A DNA stretch of 64,000 bases from Kitasatospora sp052076145 (GCF_052076145.1 NZ_CP197246.1:3224001-3288000), one strand, 5' to 3'. Counted from the stretch's first letter, positions 50,098 to 59,196 are shown. Notes: generated by a model from the letters alone, not told the origin. Numbers and translations: made by a program.

Positions 50098-50643
50098 ATG
50101 AACCCGGAGCGCTTCGCACTCCTCGAAGAGGCCCGCAGAAGCCTGCCCGACGGGTTCAAGGTGGAGCTGTCGGGCGACACCATCGTGATGATGGTCAGCC
50201 CCTCGGGCATCCACCAGCGGAACCTGCTCCTCGTCCGCCGCCAGTTCGATGCGCACGCCCCGTCGGAGCTGCTGCCGAGCGAGAACACCGACCTGGTCTC
50301 ACCCAAGGTGGGCAAGAGCCGTAACCCGGATCTGACATACCTTCCGGGCGAGGCGCTGGAGACGACTGCCAATCAGGTCCCGTCCGAGGTCGCCGTCGTC
50401 GCCGTCGAGCTGGTCTCCCCCTCCAACCCGGAGAACGACTGGGTCGGGAAGGTGCGCGACTACCCACTGATGGGGATCCCGCTGTATCTGTTGATCGATG
50501 CCAGGCAGAAGACCGTCACGCTCTTCAGCCGCCCCGACAGCACGAGGTACCACCGCCGCGAGGACATCGAGTTCGGCGAGACGCTGCACATCCCCGAGCC
50601 GTTCGACTTCGACCTGATCACGACCGAGCTGCTCCCGTACTGA
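50098..50643 (+). CDS. Uma2 family (DUF820) endonuclease-like protein
   Basis: A 181-residue PD-(D/E)xK-like protein. NPDLTYLP, VAVVAVELVSPSNPENDWVG, then KVRDYPLMGIPLYLLID supply the D...E-x-K type residues of the Uma2/DUF820 family, very common in Streptomyces and cyanobacteria. ATG at 50098 follows CAGGAGGC. Biological role unknown. It is convergent with the membrane-protein gene, overlapping by 26 bp. Confidence 0.85.
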   Translation: MNPERFALLEEARRSLPDGFKVELSGDTIVMMVSPSGIHQRNLLLVRRQFDAHAPSELLPSENTDLVSPKVGKSRNPDLTYLPGEALETTANQVPSEVAVVAVELVSPSNPENDWVGKVRDYPLMGIPLYLLIDARQKTVTLFSRPDSTRYHRREDIEFGETLHIPEPFDFDLITTELLPY

Positions 50644-51727
50644 CCTGGGCCGGGACGGCCACGGGCTGGGCCGTGCCGAGGCCGCAGTGGCGGCAGGCTC
50701 CGCGGCGGCGTAGGTGGTACGCGAGGGTGGCGGCGCCGAGGGCCGCGCCCCAGACGATCCACAGGATGCCGGGGCCGTTCGTGCCCCACATGTCGGCGGT
50801 GAGGCCGACGCGGGCCATCATCAGGCCGCCCGGGATGAGCACCACCGCGACGATCGACGCCGGGACGATCGCGACGGCCGGGCGGACCGGCTCGCCGGCC
50901 TTCCACCAGACCCAGCGTGGCCAGACCTCGCCCCAGCCCCGGACCAGACCTTGCGTCAGCACGGTGCCGGCCAGGGAGGCGAGCCCCAGGCAGAGCCCGA
51001 TCTCGAGCAGGTGGGGCGTGTCCTGCATCTCCTTCTCGAATGCGGGGGTGATCCCGAGCGGGAAGCCGAGGTACCAGGCCACCCTGGTGATCTCGTACGG
51101 CAGGGTCGCCAGACCGGCCACCCGGACGGCCACCCGCCCCCAGCGCAGAGCCGCCTCCGGGCTCGTCCACCGCGCGGCGGTCCGCCTTCCCCGGCCGCAG
51201 CGCAGGCAGACCTGCCCGGTGCGGCGCTGGTAGGCCAGCGTCGCGGCGGCCCAGAGCAGACCGCCGAGGAAGACGATGAGCATGTTGTCCCGGTGCCAGA
51301 AGATGACGTTGCCGATGGTGTGCTGCGGTCCCGGCACCCCGGTGAAGACGAACACCAGCAGCACCGGCCAGAGCGCCAGGATGCCGATCAGTGTGTAGTC
51401 GGGGATCACCAGCGCGAGGGTGACGGCCTGGAGCCAGCCGAAGCCGAGCAGCACGTGCCGGGCGCGGCCCGACCCCCACCCCTGGGCCATCAGCACCGCC
51501 GCGACCGCACCGGCCAGCCCGAGCACCGCGATCACCGGTGCGAGCACCTCGGCGCGGCTCGGCTCCAGGATGGACAGCGTCGAACGCTCCGGGGCGACCT
51601 TCGCGAAGGGGAACCCGCCGCCGCCGAGAGCCCAGTACAGGCCCGCCGCCCCGTACAGCAGCGACCACACCGCCGCCGCGTAGCCGGACCAGTCCGGCCA
51701 GAACCGCAACCAGCGAAACCCACGCAT
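50618..51727 (-). CDS. Multi-pass membrane protein of unknown function
   Basis: A 369-residue protein with about nine hydrophobic helices. Two CxxCG elements (CLRCGRG in the middle and CRHCGLG near the C-terminus) might bind metal. The N-terminus (FWPDWSGYAAAVWSLLYGAA) is a typical Streptomyces membrane-protein type. Two palindromes lie upstream (51798-51858). Function not known. Confidence 0.7.
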   Translation of the reverse strand: MRGFRWLRFWPDWSGYAAAVWSLLYGAAGLYWALGGGGFPFAKVAPERSTLSILEPSRAEVLAPVIAVLGLAGAVAAVLMAQGWGSGRARHVLLGFGWLQAVTLALVIPDYTLIGILALWPVLLVFVFTGVPGPQHTIGNVIFWHRDNMLIVFLGGLLWAAATLAYQRRTGQVCLRCGRGRRTAARWTSPEAALRWGRVAVRVAGLATLPYEITRVAWYLGFPLGITPAFEKEMQDTPHLLEIGLCLGLASLAGTVLTQGLVRGWGEVWPRWVWWKAGEPVRPAVAIVPASIVAVVLIPGGLMMARVGLTADMWGTNGPGILWIVWGAALGAATLAYHLRRRGACRHCGLGTAQPVAVPAQVSTGAARS

Positions 51728-51797
51728 CCCGACTCCTCGTCACATCGCTCCGGTGCCTTCGCCTCCAGCCTCGTTCGTCGGCACCCACCGGCGGCAG

Positions 51798-51858
51798 CTG
51801 CCGATCGGCAGAGATTCGTGGGGACCAGGTGGGTCACCTCTGCCGATCGGCAGAGGTG
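51798..51858. promoter_or_regulatory. Two operator-like palindromes with core TGCCGATCGGCA
   Basis: The first site is CTGCCGATCGGCAG (51798-51811). The second is a perfect 24-bp palindrome (51835-51858) with the same 12-base core extended by CACCTC and GAGGTG. Centres are 42 bp apart, about four helical turns. They lie upstream of the membrane-protein gene start (51727) and downstream of the mannanase stop codon. A TetR/GntR-type repressor site is plausible; no regulator gene is adjacent. Confidence 0.55.
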
Positions 51859-51926
51859 CCTACGCCACTCCGGGACCGGGTCGGGATCGCCGCCTGGGCC
51901 TGGTCGACGGGCCAGGCACCACAGAG

Positions 51927-53933
51927 TCACCGCACGGCGACCGCGTCCAGGTAGACGGACGACTGGCCGTTGGCACCGTCGGCCGGGACGAAGTCGGCGC
52001 CGATCTCACAGACCTTGGTGAGGTCGGGCACCCGGGCCAGGTTGAAGTGGAGCTGGGTGCTGTTCGAGTCGACCGGGTAGGTGCCGCCGTCGTACCAGTC
52101 GCAGGCGGCGCCGGCCTTCACGTACAGCTTGGCCTTCGTGCCCGTCCGTTGGTCGCCCCAGGGGGCTGTCCGGGCGGTTGCGGTGAGGGTGAGACGGCCG
52201 GTGAGGTCGACGGGGGTGGCGTAGTGCTGGAGCAGGAAGGACTCGCCCTTCTCCAGCTGCACGTCGGCCTTGAGGGAGTGGCTGCCCTGCGCCGACCACT
52301 CGTCGACCGCCCAGGGCCCGTGCAGCGTCAGCCAGCCGGACCAGCCTTCGGTGGTGCCGGTCTCGTAGTCGCCCAGGGTGGTCGCCGGGCGGGTGGCGGT
52401 CACGTTGTCGACGTAGACCGAGCTCTGGCCCGAGGCGCCGGGGGCGGGCGCGAAGCGGACGCCGATCTCGCGGACGTCGGAGAGGTCGGCCACGCCCGCC
52501 AGCGGCATGGTCAGGACGGCGCCGTCCGGGCCGACCACGGTGGGCCCGCTGTCGTACCAGGTGGCGCCGGCGCCGGTCCGCAGGTAGAGCTTGGCGCTCG
52601 TCCCGGCGGCCTGGTCGCCCCAGGGGGCCGTCCGCACGTCGACGGAGAGCGTGGCGTAGCCGCTGAGATCCTGCGGTGCGACCTTGTTCAGGTAGGTCTC
52701 CGGTCGGGTCAGGTCGATGTCGGCCTTGAGCGAGCGGCTCTGCTGGGAGGCCCACTCGTCCACGGACCAGGGCCCGTGCAGCGTCTGCCAGCCGCCCCAG
52801 CCGTCCGGCCCGTTCTCGAAGCCTTCGAGCAGCACGCCCGGCGCGGGAGGGCGCGGTGGCCCTGGCGGGTCGGTCAGCGCCGACAGCTTGATCCCGCCGA
52901 GGCCGACCGTCCACCGGTCGTTCATCAGCGTGCTCGCGCCGAGCTGCACCGTGGGGCTCCACTTGTCGTTCCAGGCCAGGAAGTAGGTCGTGGCCGGGAA
53001 GCGGGTGCGGATCGCGTCGGCCCAGCGGCCGTAGTCGTACGAGCCGGGTGCCGGTACGTGGGTCGTCGGGTCGTTCGGCGGGCCGATCTCGGCGAAGGCG
53101 AACGGCTTGTGCAGGGCGGTCAGTTCGCCGTACCCCTGGGCGGCGGCCGGGTCGGTCGGGTAGCAGTCGAGACCGACCACGTCGGTGTACGCGGCGCCCG
53201 GGTAGTAGGCGGCGCGGTCGCCGGCGCCGCAGAGCGGCGAGTAGACCCAGAGCAGGTTGTGCAGGTTCTTCGTCCGGGTGAGGTAGCGGTACGTGTACTG
53301 CCAGACGGCGATGTACGCCGCCCGGTCCTGGCCGCTCCACCAGAAGGCGTTCGCCCCGGAGGTGTTCATCTCGTGCAACGGGCGGAAGAGCACCGGCACA
53401 CCCGCCGAGTCGAGGTCGGCCAGCCCGGCGGCGGTCCGGTCGAGGGTCCGCAGCCAGGCGGCGCCGACCGTGGTCGTCGGGTCGGTGAGCTGCTGGAAGT
53501 TCTCCAGGTGGGTGTACAGGCCCTTGAGGTCGGGCTGGACGGGGTTCGGCGCGTGGACGCTGACGGAGACCAGGCCGCCCCTGGCCCACCAGTTCTTGAG
53601 GTCGGCGTTGCAGGAGGAGTCGATGGTCGAGCTGCCGTCGGAGGCGTAGTCGCACGCGATCAGCCCCGGGTACCGACCGGTCTGCGCCTTCAGGTCCTCG
53701 GTCTGGGCGAGCGAGAAGGCGGAGCCGCTGTAGCCGCCGAAGAGGCCGGAGACCACCCGGCTGCCGGCCCGCCCCGGCAGGTGGGCCAGCCAGTCGAGCA
53801 CCTGGGCCGAGGCGGTGGTGGCGAGCGGGTCGGACGGGGTGACGGCGGGCGCCGCCGAGGCGGCCGGCGCCCCGAGCAGGAGGGGCGCCAGCAGGAGCGT
53901 CGACATCAACGCGGCACGGACTCTTCGCAACAT
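51927..53933 (-). CDS. Secreted GH26 beta-mannanase with two C-terminal binding modules
   Basis: A 668-residue exported protein: signal peptide ending near AASAAPAV, then a family 26 catalytic domain (about 40-330). The acid/base Glu lies in LFRPLHEMNTSGANAFWW (near residue 188) and the nucleophile Glu in PFAFAEIGPPND (near 280). A Pro-rich linker follows, then two similar modules of about 145 residues (LHGPWSVDEWASQQSRSLKA and LHGPWAVDEWSAQGSHSLKA) with TAPWGDQ, which look like mannan-binding CBMs of the CBM27/35 kind. It should cut beta-mannan outside the cell. ATG at 53933; a GTG three codons earlier exists. Confidence 0.88.
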   Translation of the reverse strand: MLRRVRAALMSTLLLAPLLLGAPAASAAPAVTPSDPLATTASAQVLDWLAHLPGRAGSRVVSGLFGGYSGSAFSLAQTEDLKAQTGRYPGLIACDYASDGSSTIDSSCNADLKNWWARGGLVSVSVHAPNPVQPDLKGLYTHLENFQQLTDPTTTVGAAWLRTLDRTAAGLADLDSAGVPVLFRPLHEMNTSGANAFWWSGQDRAAYIAVWQYTYRYLTRTKNLHNLLWVYSPLCGAGDRAAYYPGAAYTDVVGLDCYPTDPAAAQGYGELTALHKPFAFAEIGPPNDPTTHVPAPGSYDYGRWADAIRTRFPATTYFLAWNDKWSPTVQLGASTLMNDRWTVGLGGIKLSALTDPPGPPRPPAPGVLLEGFENGPDGWGGWQTLHGPWSVDEWASQQSRSLKADIDLTRPETYLNKVAPQDLSGYATLSVDVRTAPWGDQAAGTSAKLYLRTGAGATWYDSGPTVVGPDGAVLTMPLAGVADLSDVREIGVRFAPAPGASGQSSVYVDNVTATRPATTLGDYETGTTEGWSGWLTLHGPWAVDEWSAQGSHSLKADVQLEKGESFLLQHYATPVDLTGRLTLTATARTAPWGDQRTGTKAKLYVKAGAACDWYDGGTYPVDSNSTQLHFNLARVPDLTKVCEIGADFVPADGANGQSSVYLDAVAVR

Positions 53934-54037
53934 GATCGACACTTAATCAGACCGACCTGAGCCCTTCGGCAGGCGGGGAACCCAACACTGTTGGGCAGGG
54001 CAGAAGTTGATGGGGCATCGGAGCGCGCAGGAGTTGC

Positions 54038-54955
54038 TCAGGAGGCGCCCGGTACCAGCACTGGCGAGGTCTGGGCGAGCAGCTCGGCGAACGCGGTGGT
54101 GAGCGGGTCGGGTCGGGTGCGGGTGTAGGCGGTGAGGGTCCGCCGGATCGGTGGGTCCGGGCGGAGGACCGCGCCGTCGAAGCCGGGCGGGAGGATGTTG
54201 GCCGGCACGAGCGCCGGGCCGAGACCGGCGGCGGCGAGCAGCGGCACGGCGGAGGTCTGCTCGGCCCTGACGGCGACCCCGGGCTGGAACCCGGCCTGCG
54301 CGCAGGCCTGGTCGAGGAGGTCGGCGAGTCCGTTGCCGGGGGCGTAGTGGACCCACAGGCGGTCGGCGAGCCGGCCGAGCGCGAGCGGCCCGCCGACGGC
54401 CGGAGATCCGTCCGCGTGCCCGGCCGCCAGCGGGTCGTCACTCGGCAGGACGAGGACGAACTCCTCGATGCCCAGGTCCCGTACGGGCCCCTCCCAGTCG
54501 GCAGGGGTCGGGCCGACGGCGAGATCGGCCTGCCCGGCGGCCATCGCGGCCTGGAGTTCGCGAGCGTGCGGGTACTCGCGCAGGCGGATCCGGACTCCCG
54601 GGTGCCGCTGCCGCCAGGTGCGCAGGACGGGCGGCAGGAGGCCGAGGCTGACGGAGTAGACCGTCGCCACCTCCAGCTCACCCTCCTCCAACCCGGCCGC
54701 GCAGCGGGCGGCGGAGCGTGCCCGCGCGGCCTCGGCGAGCGCCGCGCGGGCGTGCGGCAGGACGGCCCGCCCGGTCGGGGTGAGCCGGACCGAACGCGGG
54801 AGGCGCTCGACCAGCGGGCCGCCGAGTGCGGTCTCCAGGGCGCGCATCTGGTGCGAGAGGGCGGGCTGGGTGACGTGCAGCTGCTCGGCCGCCCGGGTGA
54901 AGGATCCGGTGTCGACGACGGTGACCAGGTATTCGAGCTGTCGCAGCGTAGCCAT
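54038..54955 (-). CDS. LysR family transcriptional regulator
   Basis: A 305-residue LysR regulator with a clear HTH: RQLEYLVTVVDTGSFTRAAE and QLHVTQPALSHQMRALE. The effector domain follows, with RIRLREYPHARELQAAM and VLVLPSDDPLAAGH. ATG at 54955, divergent from an SDR gene with a T-N11-A box between, so the SDR is the probable target. Confidence 0.9.
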   Translation of the reverse strand: MATLRQLEYLVTVVDTGSFTRAAEQLHVTQPALSHQMRALETALGGPLVERLPRSVRLTPTGRAVLPHARAALAEAARARSAARCAAGLEEGELEVATVYSVSLGLLPPVLRTWRQRHPGVRIRLREYPHARELQAAMAAGQADLAVGPTPADWEGPVRDLGIEEFVLVLPSDDPLAAGHADGSPAVGGPLALGRLADRLWVHYAPGNGLADLLDQACAQAGFQPGVAVRAEQTSAVPLLAAAGLGPALVPANILPPGFDGAVLRPDPPIRRTLTAYTRTRPDPLTTAFAELLAQTSPVLVPGAS

Positions 54956-54964
54956 GAGCAGAAG

Positions 54965-54985
54965 TTATCGCAGCGGTAGAGAACA
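54965..54985. promoter_or_regulatory. LysR-type operator candidate
   Basis: GTTATC-N9-GAGAAC, an imperfect inverted repeat (5 of 6) with T-N11-A spacing, in the 103-bp divergent gap of the LysR and SDR genes, immediately upstream of the LysR start. Confidence 0.4.
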
Positions 54986-55058
54986 TGCCTTGGACTCATC
55001 GGCCGGGCAGCGGGAGGCTTCTCGAACAGCCACCGTCCAGCCCAGGAGGAGTTCCACC

Positions 55059-55811
55059 ATGTCCACCCCTGCCCCCACCGCCGACCGTCTCGCCTGCCCC
55101 GCGCTCGAAGGGCGGCGCCTCGTGGTGGTCGGCGCCGGTTCGCACACCGGCCGGCTGCTCGCCCAGGCCGCCTCGGCGGCCGGGGCCGACCTGGTGCTGG
55201 CCGGGCCCGACCCACGGAAGCTGGAGTGGACCGCCGGCGAGCTGACCGGCCCGGCCCTCGTCGTCCCGGTCGACCTGGGCGACGAGGAGTCGATCGCCCG
55301 TCTCGCCGAGCAGGCCGGCCGCTTCGACCATCTGGTCTCCACGGCCGCGATGCCCGCCAACGGCCCGCTGGCGGAGCTCCGACTCGCCGACGTCCAGCGT
55401 GCGTTCGCCGCCAAGGTGCTGGGCCCGCTGCTGCTGGCCAAGCACCTCGCCGGACAGGCCGCCGAGGGGGGTTCGTTCACCTTCTTCTCCGGTGTCGCGG
55501 CCTGGCGCCCGGCTCCCGCCCGCACGGTGATGGCGACCACCAACGGCGCCCTGGCCTTCCTGGTCCAGGCACTCGCCGTCGAGATCGCCCCCGTACGGGT
55601 GAACGCCGTCTCCCCCGGCATCGTCGACACCGGCTCCTGGGACGGGCTGGGCTCGGACAAGGCCGCCTTCCTGCGCGGCGTCGCCGAACGCAACCCGGCC
55701 CGCCGCGTCGGCACGCCCGCCGACCTGATCCAGGCCGTGCTGTACGCCATCGGCAACCCGTACGTCACCGGCACCGTGCTGCACGTCGACGGCGGCGGGC
55801 GGCTCGTCTGA
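55059..55811 (+). CDS. Short-chain dehydrogenase/reductase
   Basis: A 250-residue SDR-like protein. The nucleotide loop is VGAGSHTGRLLA, close to but not the classical TGxxxGIG. The NNAG position reads STAAMPANG. The catalytic YxxxK is replaced: after FFSGVAAWRPAPA the sequence continues RTVMATTNGAL, without Tyr/Lys in the usual place. It therefore looks like an atypical or non-catalytic SDR. The C-terminal HVDGGGRLV is typical. ATG at 55059 follows AGGAGG. Likely controlled by the divergent LysR. Confidence 0.8.
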   Translation: MSTPAPTADRLACPALEGRRLVVVGAGSHTGRLLAQAASAAGADLVLAGPDPRKLEWTAGELTGPALVVPVDLGDEESIARLAEQAGRFDHLVSTAAMPANGPLAELRLADVQRAFAAKVLGPLLLAKHLAGQAAEGGSFTFFSGVAAWRPAPARTVMATTNGALAFLVQALAVEIAPVRVNAVSPGIVDTGSWDGLGSDKAAFLRGVAERNPARRVGTPADLIQAVLYAIGNPYVTGTVLHVDGGGRLV

Positions 55812-55833
55812 CTGCCGGTTACCCGCGAGTCCC

Positions 55834-56406
55834 TCAGTGCCCCGGCGGACCGGCCGGGACGAGGCTGCGGTGGGCGTCGATCGCGGCGGCGAGGGTGTGG
55901 GCGAGATAGCCGGGGCGGGAGTTGCCGCCCGGTACGGGGAGTGTCCCGGCCCCCGGGCGGGTGATGCCTACCCGCCGGAGCAGGGCGTTGAGCTCGACGC
56001 CGAGCTCGTGCGGGTCGAGGGCCAGGTGCCTGGCGAGGTCGGCGACGTACATCCGGCCGCCCGCGTGCTCGACGGCCCGGTGGGCGCTCAGGAGCAGGAC
56101 GGGCACGCCGTGCTCGTCTAGGGCACCGGGATCGTCGAGGCCCCGATGTTCGGTCGGCGCATCGTGCCCGGCTGCCGTGCGGTGCTCGGCCGGGGCACGG
56201 CGCTCGTCGCGGACGGCCGGGACGATGACGCCCCGGGAGTTCGGGAAGGTGACAGGTGGCCGGTGGACGGGCTGGGTGCAGGCCAGGCCCGCGTAGACGC
56301 GGGCTACGGCGGCGAGGGCTGAGGCGGCGTCCCGTCGGCTCTGGTCGAGCATCGTCATCGCCTCACTGGCGAGGGTACGGGCGGTCTCGGCGGGGTTGTC
56401 GTTCAT
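55834..56406 (-). CDS. Unknown protein with possible C-terminal HTH
   Basis: A 190-residue protein, with a helical N-terminus (ARTLASEAMTMLDQSRRDAA), a variable Pro/Glu/His-rich middle, and RMYVADLARHLALDPHELGV followed by ELNALLRRVGI, which reads like a small winged helix. I do not recognise the family. ATG at 56406. A possible regulator. Confidence 0.5.
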   Translation of the reverse strand: MNDNPAETARTLASEAMTMLDQSRRDAASALAAVARVYAGLACTQPVHRPPVTFPNSRGVIVPAVRDERRAPAEHRTAAGHDAPTEHRGLDDPGALDEHGVPVLLLSAHRAVEHAGGRMYVADLARHLALDPHELGVELNALLRRVGITRPGAGTLPVPGGNSRPGYLAHTLAAAIDAHRSLVPAGPPGH

Positions 56407-56532
56407 ACCGTGCCAACGTCCGCGGAACGATCAAGGTATTCCTTGATCCACCGCCCGGGGGGCTTCGATCGGCCGGTCGGCGGCGCCGGGTGGGCCGACC
56501 GGCGCAGTGCCGGTCGGCCCACCCGTACGGGG

Positions 56533-58047
56533 CTACGGCGTGCGCGGCGCGCGGGTGGCCGATCCGCTGCGGGGCGAAGCAGAGGCCGGACGGCCGGAAG
56601 CCGAGACCGGACGCCCGGAGGCGGAGGCCGGGCGACCGGAGGCCGAGGCCGGGCGGGTACGGCGGTCGTTGCGGCCACCCGGGGAGCTGTTGCGACGGGG
56701 GCGCTCGATCACCGGGTCGGGGACGACCACGGGGACGCCGGTCGGCACCCGGGCGCCGGTGATCCGGGCGAGCTGCTCGTCGCCGGGCTGGACGCGGGCC
56801 GACTCGGGGACGATCCCGGCGGCGGCCAGCATCCGGGCCGTGCCCCGGCGCTGGTTGGGCAGCACCAGGGTGACGACCGTGCCGGACTCCCCGGCGCGGG
56901 CGGTGCGGCCGCCACGGTGCAGGTAGTCCTTGTGGTCGGCCGGCGGGTCGACGTTGACGACCAGGTCGAGCCCGTCGATGTGGATGCCCCGGGCGGCGAC
57001 GTTGGTGGCGACCAGGGTGGTGACCGCACCGGCGCGGAACTGCTCCAGGGTGCGGGTGCGCTGCGGCTGCGACTTGCCGCCGTGCAGCGCTGCGGCCATC
57101 ACCCCGCTGGCCAGCAGGCCCTCGACCAGACGGTCTGCGGCCTGCTTGGTCTCGGTGAACATGATCACGCCGCCGTCGCGGGACGCGATGTGCGCGATGG
57201 CGGAGGTCTTGTCCGAGTTCTGCACGTACAGCACGTGGTGGTCCATCGTGCTGACGGTGGCCGCCGACGGGTCCACCGAGTGTGTGACCGGGTCCTTGAG
57301 GAAGTGGCGCACCAGACGGTCGACGTTGCGGTCCAGGGTGGCGGAGAACAGCATCGTCTGCCCGCCCTCGGCGACCTGCCCGAGCAGCTCGGTGACCTGC
57401 GGCAGGAAGCCCATGTCGGCCATCTGGTCGGCCTCGTCGAGCACGGTGACGGCGACACCGTCGAGCCGGCAGTCGCCGCGCTGCACGAGATCCGCCAGTC
57501 GGCCGGGGGTGGCCACGACGATCTCGGCGCCACGCCGGAGCGCGTGCGCCTGGCGGCTGATCGGCATGCCGCCGACGAGGGTGGCCAGCCGGAGCCGGAC
57601 GGAGTCGGCGTACGGCGCGAGCGCCTCGGTGACCTGCTGGGCGAGCTCGCGGGTGGGCACCAGGACGAGCGCCAGCGGTCGGCCCGACTCGGCCCGCTGC
57701 CCTGCGGTACGGGCCAGCACGGCCAGCCCGAACGCGATGGTCTTGCCGGAGCCCGTCCGGCCCCGGCCGAGGACGTCACGGCCGGCCAGCGAGTTCGGCA
57801 GGGTGGCCGCCTGGATCGGGAACGGCGCACTGACGCCCCGTCGGGCGAGCGTCACGAGCAGCGCCTGCGGCAGGTCGAGCTCGTCGAACGCCTCGACGGC
57901 GGGGAGCGCCGGGGTGATGGTGACCGGCACCGCGAACTCGCCCGAGGGACGGGCGTGTTGACGACCGGTCGGGCGTGCGCCGGAGCCGGGCGGGCGGCCC
58001 GACGAGCGGCCGGACGCGCGGTACGGAGAACCTGTGGAGCGAATCAT
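56533..58047 (-). CDS. DEAD-box RNA helicase (second copy)
   Basis: A 504-residue DEAD-box helicase: motif I GRTGSGKT, Ia PTRELA, Ib TPGR, II VLDEADQMADMGF, III SATL, VI HRGGRTARAG. It is closely related to the copy at 43732-46236 but has a short Arg-rich N-terminus and a repeat tail of RPASASGRPASASG type instead of RGG. ATG at 58047 has GGAAGG upstream. It lies just downstream of cspA on the same strand, an arrangement frequent for cold-shock RNA helicases, although a terminator separates them. Confidence 0.92.
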   Translation of the reverse strand: MIRSTGSPYRASGRSSGRPPGSGARPTGRQHARPSGEFAVPVTITPALPAVEAFDELDLPQALLVTLARRGVSAPFPIQAATLPNSLAGRDVLGRGRTGSGKTIAFGLAVLARTAGQRAESGRPLALVLVPTRELAQQVTEALAPYADSVRLRLATLVGGMPISRQAHALRRGAEIVVATPGRLADLVQRGDCRLDGVAVTVLDEADQMADMGFLPQVTELLGQVAEGGQTMLFSATLDRNVDRLVRHFLKDPVTHSVDPSAATVSTMDHHVLYVQNSDKTSAIAHIASRDGGVIMFTETKQAADRLVEGLLASGVMAAALHGGKSQPQRTRTLEQFRAGAVTTLVATNVAARGIHIDGLDLVVNVDPPADHKDYLHRGGRTARAGESGTVVTLVLPNQRRGTARMLAAAGIVPESARVQPGDEQLARITGARVPTGVPVVVPDPVIERPRRNSSPGGRNDRRTRPASASGRPASASGRPVSASGRPASASPRSGSATRAPRTP

Positions 58048-58255
58048 GCGGGAGCCTTCCCGGGAGCGGCACGTCGCCTGGAAGACTCCGCGGCAGCAAG
58101 CCGCATGAAATTCGCAAGAACGGGCCAGGAATTGCGGGGAGCGGCGCGTCGGCAACCTCGACCGGACGACCCGTCACGGACGGTCAGCGCGCGCTCGGCC
58201 TGCGATGGCGAGGCCGGAAGCCCGGAAAGCCGGGCCGATCTTCATAAAAACGGCG

Positions 58256-58293
58256 AGAGGCCCGCACCGTGCGAACGCGCGGTGCAGGCCTCT
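58256..58293 (-). terminator. Intrinsic terminator of cspA
   Basis: A 14-bp stem with one mismatch (58256-58269 with 58280-58293). On the minus strand it is followed within 5 bases by TTTTT, making it a classical Rho-independent terminator 40 bp after the cspA stop codon. Confidence 0.8.
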
Positions 58294-58332
58294 GCAACTG
58301 CTTTGGCGGAAAAGCCGTGGCAGCGGGAAGAA

Positions 58333-58536
58333 CTAGAGCGGGCGGATGTTCTCGGCCTGCGGGCCCTTCTGGCCCTGCGTGACGTCGAACTCGACCTTCT
58401 GGCCCTCGAGCAGCTCACGGAAGCCCTGGGCGTTGATGTTCGAGTAGTGGGCGAAGACGTCCGGGCCGCCACCGTCCTGCTCGATGAAGCCGAAGCCCTT
58501 TTCCGCGTTGAACCACTTCACGGTGCCATTAGCCAT
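58333..58536 (-). CDS. cspA: Cold-shock protein CspA
   Basis: A 67-residue CSD protein: VKWFNAEKGFGFI (RNP1-like) and DVFAHYSNI (RNP2-like) with the usual length and C-terminus GPQAENIRPL. It binds single-stranded RNA/DNA and melts structures. ATG at 58536 is preceded by GAAGGAG. The 5' leader (58537-58875) is long and carries a hairpin that could be an attenuator. Confidence 0.96.
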   Translation of the reverse strand: MANGTVKWFNAEKGFGFIEQDGGGPDVFAHYSNINAQGFRELLEGQKVEFDVTQGQKGPQAENIRPL

Positions 58537-58632
58537 AGAAAAATCTCCTTCATGGGGCATCGAAGCCCGCGCCTCGCGAGCTTCGCGTCGCCGCGATGAT
58601 GACCCGCCCGGTTAACCATCCGGGAAACAAAA

Positions 58633-58660
58633 TGCGCCTGCGGCATTACCAGCAGGCGCA
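58633..58660 (-). promoter_or_regulatory. Hairpin with T-run in the cspA leader
   Basis: A perfect 9-bp stem TGCGCCTGC/GCAGGCGCA (58633-58641 and 58652-58660). On the minus strand, TTTTGTTT follows directly, like a Rho-independent attenuator about 100 bp upstream of the cspA start. The remaining 339 bp between cspA and the 58876 gene hold no gene. Confidence 0.45.
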
Positions 58661-58875
58661 CACAAAGTTCATGGGAACCACAACTGCAACTACCACGACT
58701 GTAGCAGGGTCCGAACCGGAACGGGGGACTTCTCGATCCCGACTTCCCCGGGCGCGTCGCCCGTCACACCGGGTGGCCGCTGCCGGGCCGCCGTCCGGGC
58801 CGCCGTCCAAGATCCAGAAATCCCGGCCCCGCAGGATCCCCTCACCGGCCCCGCAACGGGCGCATACTTGCACAG

Positions 58876-59103
58876 ATGACGAATTCAGCCGCGCCCCGGC
58901 GCCACCTGCCCACCAGCCCCTTCCGAGCTGCGGCCCCACCGACGCCCAAGCACTTCGCCGTCGGAGACCGCGTGTCCCACGACGAGTACGGCCTCGGCCG
59001 GATCATCAGCGTCGAGGGCGACGGCAACATCGCGGTGCTCGCCGACTTCGGCTCACACCAGGAACGGATCACCGCACCGTTCGCCAAGCTCTTCCTGCTC
59101 TAG
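58876..59103 (+). CDS. Small protein with UvrD/PcrA C-terminal-like fold
   Basis: A 75-residue protein with the pattern GDRVSHDEYGLGRIISVEGD followed by an AVLADFG strand and APFAKLFLL, as in the Tudor-like RNA-polymerase-binding tail of UvrD/PcrA helicases. Similar stand-alone proteins are widespread in Streptomyces. ATG at 58876 is probable. An interaction with RNA polymerase would be an inference. Confidence 0.75.
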   Translation: MTNSAAPRRHLPTSPFRAAAPPTPKHFAVGDRVSHDEYGLGRIISVEGDGNIAVLADFGSHQERITAPFAKLFLL

Positions 59104-59143
59104 CGCCAACTCGCCGACGGTCAGCGCCCGTTGGCGAGACACC

Positions 59144-59191
59144 ACGAGGGCCGGTGCCCCCGCTCAGCAGAGCGGGGGCACCGGCCCTCGT
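59144..59191. terminator. Bidirectional terminator (22-bp perfect stem)
   Basis: Stem 59144-59165 with 59170-59191, loop AGCA, between convergent genes (58876-59103 and the secreted protein ending at 59197). It can serve both directions. Confidence 0.85.
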
Positions 59192-59196
59192 GCGTT

